The notes under the pieces: model-generated
Told to the model about the DNA's origin: nothing
Databases searched by the model: none
The model's input: only the letters and a program-made list of their open reading frames with translations
In this document: positions 8,294-15,765 of the stretch, in pieces
Layout: each line of letters starts with the position of its first letter
How positions within the stretch are numbered: the stretch's first letter is position 1
Assembly (NCBI RefSeq): GCF_006738645.1
Contig: NZ_AP019700.1
Location: 2,120,001-2,184,000, forward strand
Direction: 5' to 3'
DNA from: Stella humosa
GTDB taxonomy: Bacteria; Pseudomonadota; Alphaproteobacteria; ATCC43930; Allostellaceae
DNA: 64,000 nucleotides
Program-made: the position numbers and the translations under genes

Positions 8294-9898
8294 ATGATGC
8301 GCCTCGTCCCGATCGCCTTCGCCGCCCTGTTGTCGCTGGCCGCCTGTGCCGGCAACAGTCAGACCCCACCTGCCGTCGACGTCGCCATCGCCGACGACGA
8401 GACCGTCACGGCAGCCCTGTTCGAGGCGATCCGCGACCAGCCGCCCTTGCTGCAGGCCTATGTCCGCCGCCTGCCCAAGGGGGCCGACCTGCACAACCAC
8501 CTGTCGGGCACCGTCTATGCCGAGAACTATCTCGGCCAGGCGGCGCGCCGGGGCATGTGCTTCGACCGGGCGCGCAACAGCCTGGTCGAGCCCAAGCCGG
8601 CCTGCGATGCGGCGCGCGGCCGGCCGCCGGTCGCCGGTGCCGACGGCGCCCTGCGGGCGGTGATGATCGACGCGCTCTCGATGCGAAATTTCGTGCCGGG
8701 CGACGCGGCGGCATCCGGCCGCGACCAGTTCTTCGCGACCTTCCCGCGCTTCGGGTCGGCCAGCGAGGATTGGGGGCCGATGCTGGCGGAGGCGGTGCGC
8801 CGCGCCGCCGACAACGGCGTCCTCCACATGGAATTGATGATCTCGCCCGACCGGGGCCGCTCGCGCGCCGTCGGCCGCGGGCTGGCATCGGCCTGGACCG
8901 GCGACCTGGCCGCGTTCGAGGCGGCGGTCGCACCCCAACTCGACCCGCTGCTGCCGGCGATCCGCGCCGACCTCGACCGGGCCGAGGCCGAGCAGCGCCG
9001 CATCCTCGCCTGCGACACACCGCGGGCCGAGCCCGGCTGCGCGGTCACGGTGCGCTACATCGCCCAGGTGGTGCGGCTGTTCCCGCCAGAGCAGGTGTTC
9101 GCCCAGACCGCCATGGCCTTCCGCATGGCCGCCGCCGACCCGCGCATCGTCGCCCTCAACTTCGTCGGCGCCGAGGATGACGGCGTGGCCTTGCGCGACT
9201 ATCGCCTGCACATGCGCATGATCGGCCATCTGCGCCAGCGCTACCCGGACGTGGCCGTGGCGCTGCATGCGGGCGAGCTGGTGGCCGGCATGGTCCCGCC
9301 CGAGGACCTGCGCTTCCACATCCGCGAGGCGATCGAGGTGGCCGGCGCCCGGCGCATCGGCCACGGCGTCAGCATCATGCACGAGGACGACGCCATCGGC
9401 CTGCTGGAGCTGATGGCGCGCCGCGACGTGCTGGTGGAGATCAATCCGTCCAGCAACGCGGTCATCCTGGGCGTCGCCGGGGCCGACCATCCGCTGCCGA
9501 TCTATCGCCGTTTCGGCGTGCCGGTCGCCATCTCGACCGACGACGAGGGCGTGGCGCGCAGCGAGATCACCCAGGAATACATCCGGGCGATCCGCGACTT
9601 CGACCTCGACTACGACGACCTGAAGACGATCTCGCGCGACAGCCTGACCTATTCGTTCCTGCCGGGCGCCAGCCTGTGGGTGGGAGAGGATGCGCGGACC
9701 TATGTCGCGGCCTGCGAGGGGGCCGATCCGGCAGCGCCGCCGCCGGCCGCCTGCGCCGCCTTCCTGGCGGGCAGCGCCAAGGCCGCCGCGCAATGGCGGC
9801 TGGAGCAGGCGTTCGACCGTTTCGAGGACGGCGTGCATGACGACGTCTCGCGCCATCCCCACCTGTTGCAGCCGGCGGCGGGCGCGGCCGCCCGATGA
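8294..9898 (+). CDS. Adenosine deaminase-like lipoprotein
   Basis: Metal-dependent hydrolase of the adenosine/AMP deaminase superfamily, 534 residues, larger than cytosolic adenosine deaminase (about 340) and nearer to secreted ADGF-like enzymes. An N-terminal lipobox (LSLAAC, Cys18) predicts a lipoprotein. Catalytic elements in order: metal-binding H67-x-H69 in GADLHNHLSG, HAGEL, RRIGHGVSI, NPSSNAVI and STDDEG. Deamination of extracellular or periplasmic adenosine-type nucleosides is the likely role, though the substrate is not proven. I took the ATG at 8294 (8297 is possible), since the signal peptide begins there. Its stop overlaps the ATG of the RTX protease gene by four bases, so the two are translated together. 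Confidence 0.85.
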   Translation: MMRLVPIAFAALLSLAACAGNSQTPPAVDVAIADDETVTAALFEAIRDQPPLLQAYVRRLPKGADLHNHLSGTVYAENYLGQAARRGMCFDRARNSLVEPKPACDAARGRPPVAGADGALRAVMIDALSMRNFVPGDAAASGRDQFFATFPRFGSASEDWGPMLAEAVRRAADNGVLHMELMISPDRGRSRAVGRGLASAWTGDLAAFEAAVAPQLDPLLPAIRADLDRAEAEQRRILACDTPRAEPGCAVTVRYIAQVVRLFPPEQVFAQTAMAFRMAAADPRIVALNFVGAEDDGVALRDYRLHMRMIGHLRQRYPDVAVALHAGELVAGMVPPEDLRFHIREAIEVAGARRIGHGVSIMHEDDAIGLLELMARRDVLVEINPSSNAVILGVAGADHPLPIYRRFGVPVAISTDDEGVARSEITQEYIRAIRDFDLDYDDLKTISRDSLTYSFLPGASLWVGEDARTYVAACEGADPAAPPPAACAAFLAGSAKAAAQWRLEQAFDRFEDGVHDDVSRHPHLLQPAAGAAAR

Positions 9899-11241
9899 TC
9901 TTCGACACGGACGACCGCGCGCCGGTCACCCAGACCACGGTGCTGCCGTGGAGTGCGGTCGTCCGGCTCGACATGATCTTTCCCGATGGCGAGGCGGTGG
10001 CGACCGGCGTGCTGATCGGGCCGAACGACCTGCTGACGGTCGGCCATGCCGTCTACATCGAGGAATATGGCGGCTGGGCCACGGCCATCTATGTCACCCC
10101 CGGCCTGAACGGGGCGTCGGAGCCGTATGGCACGGCCGTCTCGGTCGCCTTCCAGGTCGACCAACGCTGGATCGACAACCAACCGTTGGACGCCCCGCTC
10201 GACCCCTTCGCCTTCGACTATGCCCTGGTCACGCTCGACCGGCCGCTGGGCGACGTCGCCGGCACGCTGCCGGTCGGCGTCCTCGACAACCCGGTGGGCG
10301 TCGCGGTCGAGGCGGCGGGATACCCGGCCGACAAGGGCTATGATTTCCTTTATCGCACCACCGGCACGGTGGACGAGATCGAGCCCGAGGCGCTGCTCTT
10401 CACCGACGACCTCGACCTCAGCGCCGGGCAGAGCGGCTCCCCGGTCATGGTCTTCGGCGGCGATGGCGGGCTGCCGACGGTGGTGGGCCTGATCTCGTTC
10501 GACTACGAGCTGCCGCCCTATGCCAACGGCGTCCTGCGCATCACGCCCGAATATCTGGAGACGATCCAGCACTGGGCCGCCACCAACGACGCGACCCAGG
10601 GGGCGGACTGGATCGAGGGCGGCGGCGGCGGCGACCTGTGGAACGGGCTGGGCGGGGCGGACACCATCCTCGGCGTCGGCGGCGCCGACACGATCCATGG
10701 CGGCCAGGGCGACGACGAACTGAACGGCAATCTTGGCGATGACCTTGTCCATGGCGACCTGGGGGCGGATTTCGTCCGGGGCGGCCAGGGCGACGACACC
10801 GTATTCGGCGATGCCGGCAGCGACTGGCACGTGAACGGCAACATCGGCTTCGACAGCGTCCTGGGCGGGGCCGGCGACGACCACGTCTTCGGCGGCCAGG
10901 GCGACGACACGCTGGATGGCGGCAGCGGCGCCGACACGCTGTCGGGCGATCGCGGCAACGACCGCCTGACCGGCGGCGAGGGAGCCGACCATTTCGTCTA
11001 CCGCAGCGGCGGCGGGTTCGACACCATCACCGATTTCGCCTTCGGCAGCGACCGCGTGGCGCTGGAACTGGATGCGGACGGCCGGATCGACGGCGTCTTC
11101 GTCGGCTCGGCCGCGGCCCTGGCCGGCATGGTCGTCGACACGGGCGGCGGCGCCCTCCTGCCGCTGACCGGCCCGGCCGGAATCCTGTTCGTGGGCGCAG
11201 TACACAGCCAGTTCAGCGCGGACGACTTCCTGCTGGTGTGA
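9895..11241 (+). CDS. Trypsin-like serine protease with RTX repeats
   Basis: Predicted secreted protease of 448 residues without an N-terminal signal peptide. The first 220 residues form a chymotrypsin-fold domain with catalytic H51 (LTVGHAV), D108 (AFDYALVTL) and S180 (GQSGSP). Residues of about 238-370 are glycine/aspartate nonapeptide RTX repeats that bind calcium, including DGGSGADTLSGDRGNDRL. The extreme C-terminus DDFLLV (Asp plus hydrophobics) is the type of signal used by type I secretion substrates. The ATG overlaps the adenosine-deaminase-like gene stop. Its 3' end overlaps the convergent phyH-like gene by 29 bases. Confidence 0.87.
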   Translation: MIFDTDDRAPVTQTTVLPWSAVVRLDMIFPDGEAVATGVLIGPNDLLTVGHAVYIEEYGGWATAIYVTPGLNGASEPYGTAVSVAFQVDQRWIDNQPLDAPLDPFAFDYALVTLDRPLGDVAGTLPVGVLDNPVGVAVEAAGYPADKGYDFLYRTTGTVDEIEPEALLFTDDLDLSAGQSGSPVMVFGGDGGLPTVVGLISFDYELPPYANGVLRITPEYLETIQHWAATNDATQGADWIEGGGGGDLWNGLGGADTILGVGGADTIHGGQGDDELNGNLGDDLVHGDLGADFVRGGQGDDTVFGDAGSDWHVNGNIGFDSVLGGAGDDHVFGGQGDDTLDGGSGADTLSGDRGNDRLTGGEGADHFVYRSGGGFDTITDFAFGSDRVALELDADGRIDGVFVGSAAALAGMVVDTGGGALLPLTGPAGILFVGAVHSQFSADDFLLV

Positions 11242-11947
11242 CGGGTGCCGGCAGCAGAGGCGGCTGCGCCATGAAGCGTGGCCGGGTGCCGCGATGGGGC
11301 TGGGCCGAATGGACCAGGAAGGGATGGCACAGATAGACCGTGCCGGCCGGGCCGGTGGCCAGCGCCTCCGGCCGTCCGGAGGACTCGGCAAAGCCGGTGG
11401 CCGCCAGTTCCCGCAGGGTCAGCCCGGCTTCCCCCGCCGGGGCCAGCCGCCGGGCGATGTCCGCGTGCGAGCCGACGCGCAGCCGGGTGGGCGCGTCGTC
11501 CGGGCCGACGTCGGAGAACAGGAACAGCATCAGCAGCGCGCGGCCCCTGGAGGCGGCGTTGGCCCGCCATTCCATGAAGTCCGGATGGTCGTAGGCGAAG
11601 CTGGGGTCGATGTGCCAACCCGTGTCGCCGGGATCCTCGGGTGAGGGGAAGCGCACCGGGAAGGTGCCGAGCGCACCGCAAGGCAGCCAGCGTCCGGCTC
11701 CGACCAATTGGTCGAAGGCGGCGTGCAGCACGGGCGTGTTGGCCGCCTCGCGGAACGGGGCCTGGCTGTACATGCCGAGCCGGATGACCGGCCGGGTCCA
11801 AGTCGCGGGGTCGTCCGGATCGCAGCCGGTGTCACGCCACAGGATGGCGCGCCCGGCATCGGCCAGCGCCCGGGGAAAGGCCTCGTCGATGCGGACGAAG
11901 CCATCCCGGGCGAACTGCTGGCGCAGGATGTCTCCCGCCAGGCCCAA
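11213..11947 (-). CDS. Phytanoyl-CoA dioxygenase (PhyH) family protein
   Basis: Non-haem iron, 2-oxoglutarate-dependent oxygenase of 244 residues. Iron ligands are H112-x-D114 (GWHIDPSF) and a distal H213 (FLVHSAQPH), with R222 as the probable 2-oxoglutarate Arg. The substrate is unknown; the family hydroxylates many small molecules. The start is a TTG three bases after the TAA of msrA, with AAGGG just ahead. No better start exists before residue 59, and the family opening (ILRQQFARDGFVRIDEAF) is intact with it. It is the last gene of an msrB-msrA-phyH unit, and its end overlaps the convergent RTX protease gene. Confidence 0.82.
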   Translation of the reverse strand: MGLAGDILRQQFARDGFVRIDEAFPRALADAGRAILWRDTGCDPDDPATWTRPVIRLGMYSQAPFREAANTPVLHAAFDQLVGAGRWLPCGALGTFPVRFPSPEDPGDTGWHIDPSFAYDHPDFMEWRANAASRGRALLMLFLFSDVGPDDAPTRLRVGSHADIARRLAPAGEAGLTLRELAATGFAESSGRPEALATGPAGTVYLCHPFLVHSAQPHRGTRPRFMAQPPLLPAPVTPAGSRPR

Positions 11948-11950
11948 CCC

Positions 11951-12472
11951 TTACTCCGCGGCGGCCGCGTGGGCCTTGCGTACTGGCAGCTTCCAGTCGG
12001 GCCGGATGAAGTGGCAGGTGTAGCCGTGCGGGATGCGCTGCAGGTAGTCCTGGTGCTCGGGCTCGGCCTGCCAGAACGGGCCGGCGGCGGCCAGTTCCGT
12101 CACCACCTTGCCCGGCCACAGGCCAGAGGCGTCGACGTCGGCGATGGTGTCGAGTGCCACCCGCTTCTGCTCGTCGCTGGTGTAGTAGATGGCCGAGCGA
12201 TAGCTGGCGCCGCGGTCGTTGCCCTGGCGGTTGGGCGTGCTCGGGTCGTGGATCTGGAAGAAGAACTCCAGGATGCGGCGATAGCTGGTCCGGGCCGGGT
12301 CGAAGACGATCTCGATGGCCTCGGCGTGGGTGCCGTGGTTGCGATAGGTGGCGTTCGGCACGTCGCCGCCGGCATAGCCGACGCGGGTCGAGATCACCCC
12401 CTCCTGGCGGCGGATCAGCTCCTGCATGCCCCAGAAGCAGCCGCCGGCCAGCACTGCGCGTTCTTCGGTCAT
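11951..12472 (-). CDS. msrA: Peptide-methionine (S)-S-oxide reductase
   Basis: Repairs oxidised methionine (S-sulfoxide) in proteins and free methionine. 173 residues with the catalytic GGCFWG motif (Cys12) close to the N-terminus and the family blocks [23 protein letters not shown] and [10 protein letters not shown]. Another Cys occurs only in HGYTCHF near residue 152; the C-terminal Cys pair seen in E. coli MsrA is absent, so recycling may differ. The ATG at 12472 overlaps the msrB stop by four bases. A cytosolic location is expected, as there is no signal peptide. Confidence 0.93.
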   Translation of the reverse strand: MTEERAVLAGGCFWGMQELIRRQEGVISTRVGYAGGDVPNATYRNHGTHAEAIEIVFDPARTSYRRILEFFFQIHDPSTPNRQGNDRGASYRSAIYYTSDEQKRVALDTIADVDASGLWPGKVVTELAAAGPFWQAEPEHQDYLQRIPHGYTCHFIRPDWKLPVRKAHAAAAE

Positions 12473-12918
12473 CGGATATCCTCCACCTGGTCGAGATAGG
12501 CCCCGTAGCCCTTCGCTTCCATCTCGTCGCGGGGGACGAAGCGCAGCGAGGCCGAGTTGATGCAGTAGCGCAGGCCGCCGCGATCGCGCGGCCCGTCGGG
12601 AAAGACATGGCCCAGATGGCTGTCGCCGAAGCGCGAGCGCACCTCGGTGCGGACCATCCCGTGGGTGACGTCGCGCAGCTCGGCGACGTTGGCGGGCTCG
12701 ATCGGCTTGGTGAAGCTGGGCCAGCCGCAGCCGGACTCGTACTTGTCGGCCGAGGCGAACAGCGGCTCGCCCGAGACCACGTCGACATAGATGCCGGGCG
12801 ACTTGTTGTCGAGATAGGCGCCGGTCCCCGGCCGCTCGGTGCCGTTCTGCTGGGTCACGCGGAACTGCTCGGGCGACAGGCTGGCGATGGCCTCGGCGCT
12901 CTTGCTGTATTCGGGCAC
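12469..12918 (-). CDS. msrB: Peptide-methionine (R)-S-oxide reductase
   Basis: Reduces the R-epimer of methionine sulfoxide, complementing MsrA. 149 residues, with catalytic Cys119 in [11 protein letters not shown], a candidate resolving Cys64 in SGCGWPSF, and [12 protein letters not shown] between. The two CxxC pairs that bind structural zinc in many MsrBs are missing (the equivalent sites read VDVVSG and SRFGDS), so this is a zinc-free form. It is first in the msrB-msrA-phyH unit and divergent from the GST gene across 131 bases, where its promoter should lie. Confidence 0.93.
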   Translation of the reverse strand: MPEYSKSAEAIASLSPEQFRVTQQNGTERPGTGAYLDNKSPGIYVDVVSGEPLFASADKYESGCGWPSFTKPIEPANVAELRDVTHGMVRTEVRSRFGDSHLGHVFPDGPRDRGGLRYCINSASLRFVPRDEMEAKGYGAYLDQVEDIR

Positions 12919-13049
12919 GTCCTTGCCTCCTTCGGTTGCCGGTGTCGGGACCGCTTGCCTGCGGTCGCTTCATGGCCGTGAATGTGGCCTTGCCAGGATC
13001 GCGAAACAACCGTGACCATGGCGTCACGCCCTGCGGAGGAGCCGGCCCC

Positions 13050-13727
13050 GTGTCCCTTTCGCTTTATTTTCATCCACTTTCCTCGTTCTGTCACAAAGTG
13101 CTGATCGCCCTCTACGAGAACGGGACGGCGTTCGAGCCGTGCCTGGTCAACCCGGGCGATCCCGAGGAGCGCGCCCGCTTTCTCGCGCTGTGGCCGGCCG
13201 GAAAGATACCGGTCCTGCGCGACGCGGCCCGCGACCGCACGGTGCCCGAGACGACCGTCATCATCGAATACCTGGAGCAGCACTATCCCGGTGCCCGGCC
13301 GCTCCTGCCGGCCGACCCGCAGGACCGGCTGGATGCCCGGTTCTGGGATCGCGTCTTCGACCTGCATGTGCAGGTGCCGATGCAGAAGATCGTCGGCGAC
13401 CGCCTGCGGCCCGAGGGCGAGCATGATCCGCGGGGCGTGGCCGAGGCCAGGGCCGCCCTCGACACCGCCTATGCCATCCTCGAGCGGCGGATGACCGGCC
13501 GCACCTGGGTGGCGGGCGAGGCGTTCGGGCTGGCCGACTGCGCGGCCGTGCCCGCCCTGTTCTATGCCGGCATCCTGCAGCCCTTCGCGGGCAAGCACCC
13601 CCATCTGGCGGCCTATTTCGAGCGCCTGGCCGTGCGTCCGTCGGTCGTGCGCGTGATCGACGAGGCCAGGCCCTGGTTCCAGTATTTCCCGTTCCGGGAT
13701 TCGATGCCCGAGCGCTGGCTCCGATGA
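13050..13727 (+). CDS. Glutathione S-transferase family protein
   Basis: 225-residue GST. The N-terminal thioredoxin-like domain contains [15 protein letters not shown] (the active-site region, where Ser/Cys can activate glutathione), GKIPVLRD with the conserved cis-Pro, and the glutathione-binding [10 protein letters not shown]. An all-helical C-terminal domain follows. I chose GTG 13050: a GGAGGA ribosome-binding site sits at 13035-13040 with 9-base spacing, and the fold begins there. The ATG at 12936 would add 38 residues with no counterpart in the family. The ankyrin gene overlaps its stop by four bases. Confidence 0.85.
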   Translation: MSLSLYFHPLSSFCHKVLIALYENGTAFEPCLVNPGDPEERARFLALWPAGKIPVLRDAARDRTVPETTVIIEYLEQHYPGARPLLPADPQDRLDARFWDRVFDLHVQVPMQKIVGDRLRPEGEHDPRGVAEARAALDTAYAILERRMTGRTWVAGEAFGLADCAAVPALFYAGILQPFAGKHPHLAAYFERLAVRPSVVRVIDEARPWFQYFPFRDSMPERWLR

Positions 13728-14818
13728 CCGGCGCGGCAGGGGATTCGGCCCCGCTGGATGCGCTGCTGGATGCGGCGGAGCAGGGGGATGCCGCCCGCCT
13801 GCGGCATCTCCTCAATGCGCATCCCGACCTGATCGACGCCCGCAGCGGCGATTTCCAGCAGCAGACCGCGCTCCACAAGGCGGCCTGGCGCAACCACCCT
13901 GCCTGCGTCCGCCTGCTGCTCGACCGGGGCGCGGCGGTCGACATCCGGGACGGCGCCGACAACGCGCTGGCCCTGCATTTCGCGGCCGAGGCGGCCGACC
14001 TGGCCGTCGTGCGCGTGCTGGTGGAGGCGGGGGCCGACGTCGTCGGGGCGGGCGACGACCACCAGCTTGGCGTACTGGGCTGGGCCACCTGCCTGGGGTG
14101 GGTGCGGGAGGATGTTGCGGACTACCTGCTGGCCAAAGGTGCCCAGCTCGACCCCTGGTCGGCCGTGGCGCTGGGGCGGGTGGAGGCGGTGCGAGGGTTC
14201 CTGGCCGGCGACCCGGCCCTGGTGGCCGCCCGCATGAGCGCCAGCGAGCATCGGCGCACCGTCCTGCATCATGCCGCGGCAAAGGATCGGCCGGCCGTCG
14301 TGCGTCTGCTGCTGGATGCCGGGGCAGACCCGAACGCGACCGATCTGGCCGGCGCCACGCCGGTCGCGACCGCCGCCCGGGAGGGGGCGGGCGAAAGCGT
14401 CATCGCCATGCTGTTGCAGGCGGGGGGACGGCTCGATTTCGCGGCTGCCGTCCATCTCGGCCGGCACGAATTGGCCGAGGCGATGCTGCGCGACAGGCCT
14501 GGCCGCATCGGCCCCGACGGCGAGGACACCATCGTCCTGCATCTGGCCGTGAGCCGGCGCAAGGTCGAGGCCGTGCGCTGGCTGATCGAGCACGGTGTCG
14601 CGGTCGATGCCAAGCGCGTGCTGTGGGACTGCAACCACACGGCGCTGCATTGCACGGCGGCGGACGGCTCCGTCGACATTGCGCGGATGCTGCTGGACGC
14701 TGGCGCCGACCCGGGCGTTCGCGACGACAAGTATGGAAGCACGGTCCTGGGCTGGGCCGATTTCTGCCGCCAGGCCGACGTCGCCCGCCTGCTGCGCGAG
14801 CGGGGCGTGAAGGAATAG
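13724..14818 (+). CDS. Ankyrin-repeat protein
   Basis: 364-residue protein built almost wholly of ankyrin repeats (about eight), for example ALHKAAWRNHPACVRLLLDRGA, ALHFAAEAADLAVVRVLVEAGA, VLHHAAAKDRPAVVRLLLDAGA and ALHCTAADGSVDIARMLLDAGA. No signal peptide, membrane helix or catalytic domain is visible, so it is probably a cytosolic protein-binding scaffold. The ATG lies in an ATGA overlap with the GST gene, suggesting co-expression. Partner unknown. Confidence 0.85.
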   Translation: MTGAAGDSAPLDALLDAAEQGDAARLRHLLNAHPDLIDARSGDFQQQTALHKAAWRNHPACVRLLLDRGAAVDIRDGADNALALHFAAEAADLAVVRVLVEAGADVVGAGDDHQLGVLGWATCLGWVREDVADYLLAKGAQLDPWSAVALGRVEAVRGFLAGDPALVAARMSASEHRRTVLHHAAAKDRPAVVRLLLDAGADPNATDLAGATPVATAAREGAGESVIAMLLQAGGRLDFAAAVHLGRHELAEAMLRDRPGRIGPDGEDTIVLHLAVSRRKVEAVRWLIEHGVAVDAKRVLWDCNHTALHCTAADGSVDIARMLLDAGADPGVRDDKYGSTVLGWADFCRQADVARLLRERGVKE

Positions 14819-14869
14819 GCGCTTTTCCGCCCCTATTGACTCCGACCCCCGTTCGGTCGTTTCTGATAA

Positions 14870-14884
14870 GAACAAATCAGGAAC
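14870..14884 (+). promoter_or_regulatory. LexA (SOS) box of the alphaproteobacterial type
   Basis: GAAC-AAATCAG-GAAC matches the GAAC-N7-GAAC direct repeat recognised by alphaproteobacterial LexA. It ends 5 bases before the imuA ATG, overlapping the expected initiation region. A TTGACT at 14836-14841 is a possible -35, but no -10 has good spacing. Imu/dnaE2 operons are classic LexA targets, so DNA damage should induce the operon. Confidence 0.9.
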
Positions 14885-14889
14885 ATAGG

Positions 14890-15765
14890 ATGGTTGCAAG
14901 ACCCACTCTCCCGGAAGCGCTGCGCCGCAGCCTGGCCGGCTGGACCAGGCCGCCCGCCATCGGCGGCAACGGGCTGGTGGCGCTGGGCGCGGCGTCGGTC
15001 GATGCCTGGCTCGGCGGCGGCATTCCGCGGGCGGCCCTGCACGAGGTGTTCGCCGAGCGCACCGCCGACGTCGCCGCCGCCACCGGCTTTGCCCTGGCCA
15101 TTGCCTTGCGGTCGGGTGCGCCGGCAGCCGGGACCCTGACCGGGAAAGGGGAGGGGGCGGCCGATCCTGTGGGTGCGGCAGGACTTCGCCGAGGTCGAGG
15201 CGGGGGCGTGCATCCGCCGGGGCTGGCCGAACTGGGCCTCGATCCCGGCCGCATCCTGCTGGTGCGGGCCCGCGACGGGGCGGCCGTCCTGCGCGCCGCG
15301 GCCGAGGGCGCGCGCTGCCCGGCCCTGGCGGCCGTCCTGATCCAGCCCTGGGGCGAGCCCCGGCTGCTCGACCTGACGGCTACCCGCCGCCTGTCGCTGG
15401 CGGCCGCCGGCTCCGGCGTGCTGACGGTGCTGCTGCGCGCGGCGGCCACCCCCGCGCCCAGTGCGGCGGCGACGCGCTGGGCGGTGCTGCCGCTGCCGTC
15501 CCATGCGGGCGAGGGCGATGCGGCGGAATGGGCCAATGCCCCCGGCCGGCCGGCCTTCGCCATCCGGCTGCTGCGCCATCGCGGCGGCGTGGCCGAAGGG
15601 GAATGGCGGGTGGAGTGGAATCGCGACCAAGGATGCTTCGAGGATGGCACCGCACCAGACGCCCGGCGCGACAGACCCGCGCCGCTACCTCGCCCTGTGG
15701 TTCCCCTTCTTCTCGACCGACCGGCTGCGGCGGGAAAGGCAGGGCGCCTCCGCCGCGCGGGATGA
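14890..15765 (+). CDS. imuA: ImuA, RecA-like mutasome protein
   Basis: Accessory protein of the ImuA-ImuB-DnaE2 translesion mutasome, 291 residues, RecA-related but shortened. Recognisable blocks are LGAASVDAWLGGGIPRAALHEVF near the N-terminus, GLAELGLDPGRILLVRARD and ILIQPWGEPRLLDLTATRRL-like text (AVLIQPWGEPRLLDLTATRRL). The open frame is continuous, but residues of about 84-105 read as low-complexity Gly/Ala. The expected segment (RPILWVRQDFAEVEAG) appears in the next frame between 15158 and 15206, so two compensating indels in G-runs are suspected. The C-terminus overlaps imuB by 122 bases. A LexA box immediately precedes the ATG. Confidence 0.82.
   Translation: MVARPTLPEALRRSLAGWTRPPAIGGNGLVALGAASVDAWLGGGIPRAALHEVFAERTADVAAATGFALAIALRSGAPAAGTLTGKGEGAADPVGAAGLRRGRGGGVHPPGLAELGLDPGRILLVRARDGAAVLRAAAEGARCPALAAVLIQPWGEPRLLDLTATRRLSLAAAGSGVLTVLLRAAATPAPSAAATRWAVLPLPSHAGEGDAAEWANAPGRPAFAIRLLRHRGGVAEGEWRVEWNRDQGCFEDGTAPDARRDRPAPLPRPVVPLLLDRPAAAGKAGRLRRAG

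Noticed and set aside
12936-13049. Extended N-terminus of the GST from ATG 12936
   Set aside because: GTG 13050 has a perfect GGAGGA at 9-base spacing and starts the thioredoxin-like fold.
14836-14870. Sigma-70-type promoter for imuA from TTGACT
   Set aside because: The nearest -10-like sequences (around 14862-14870) are spaced 20 bases or more, so I list only the LexA box.
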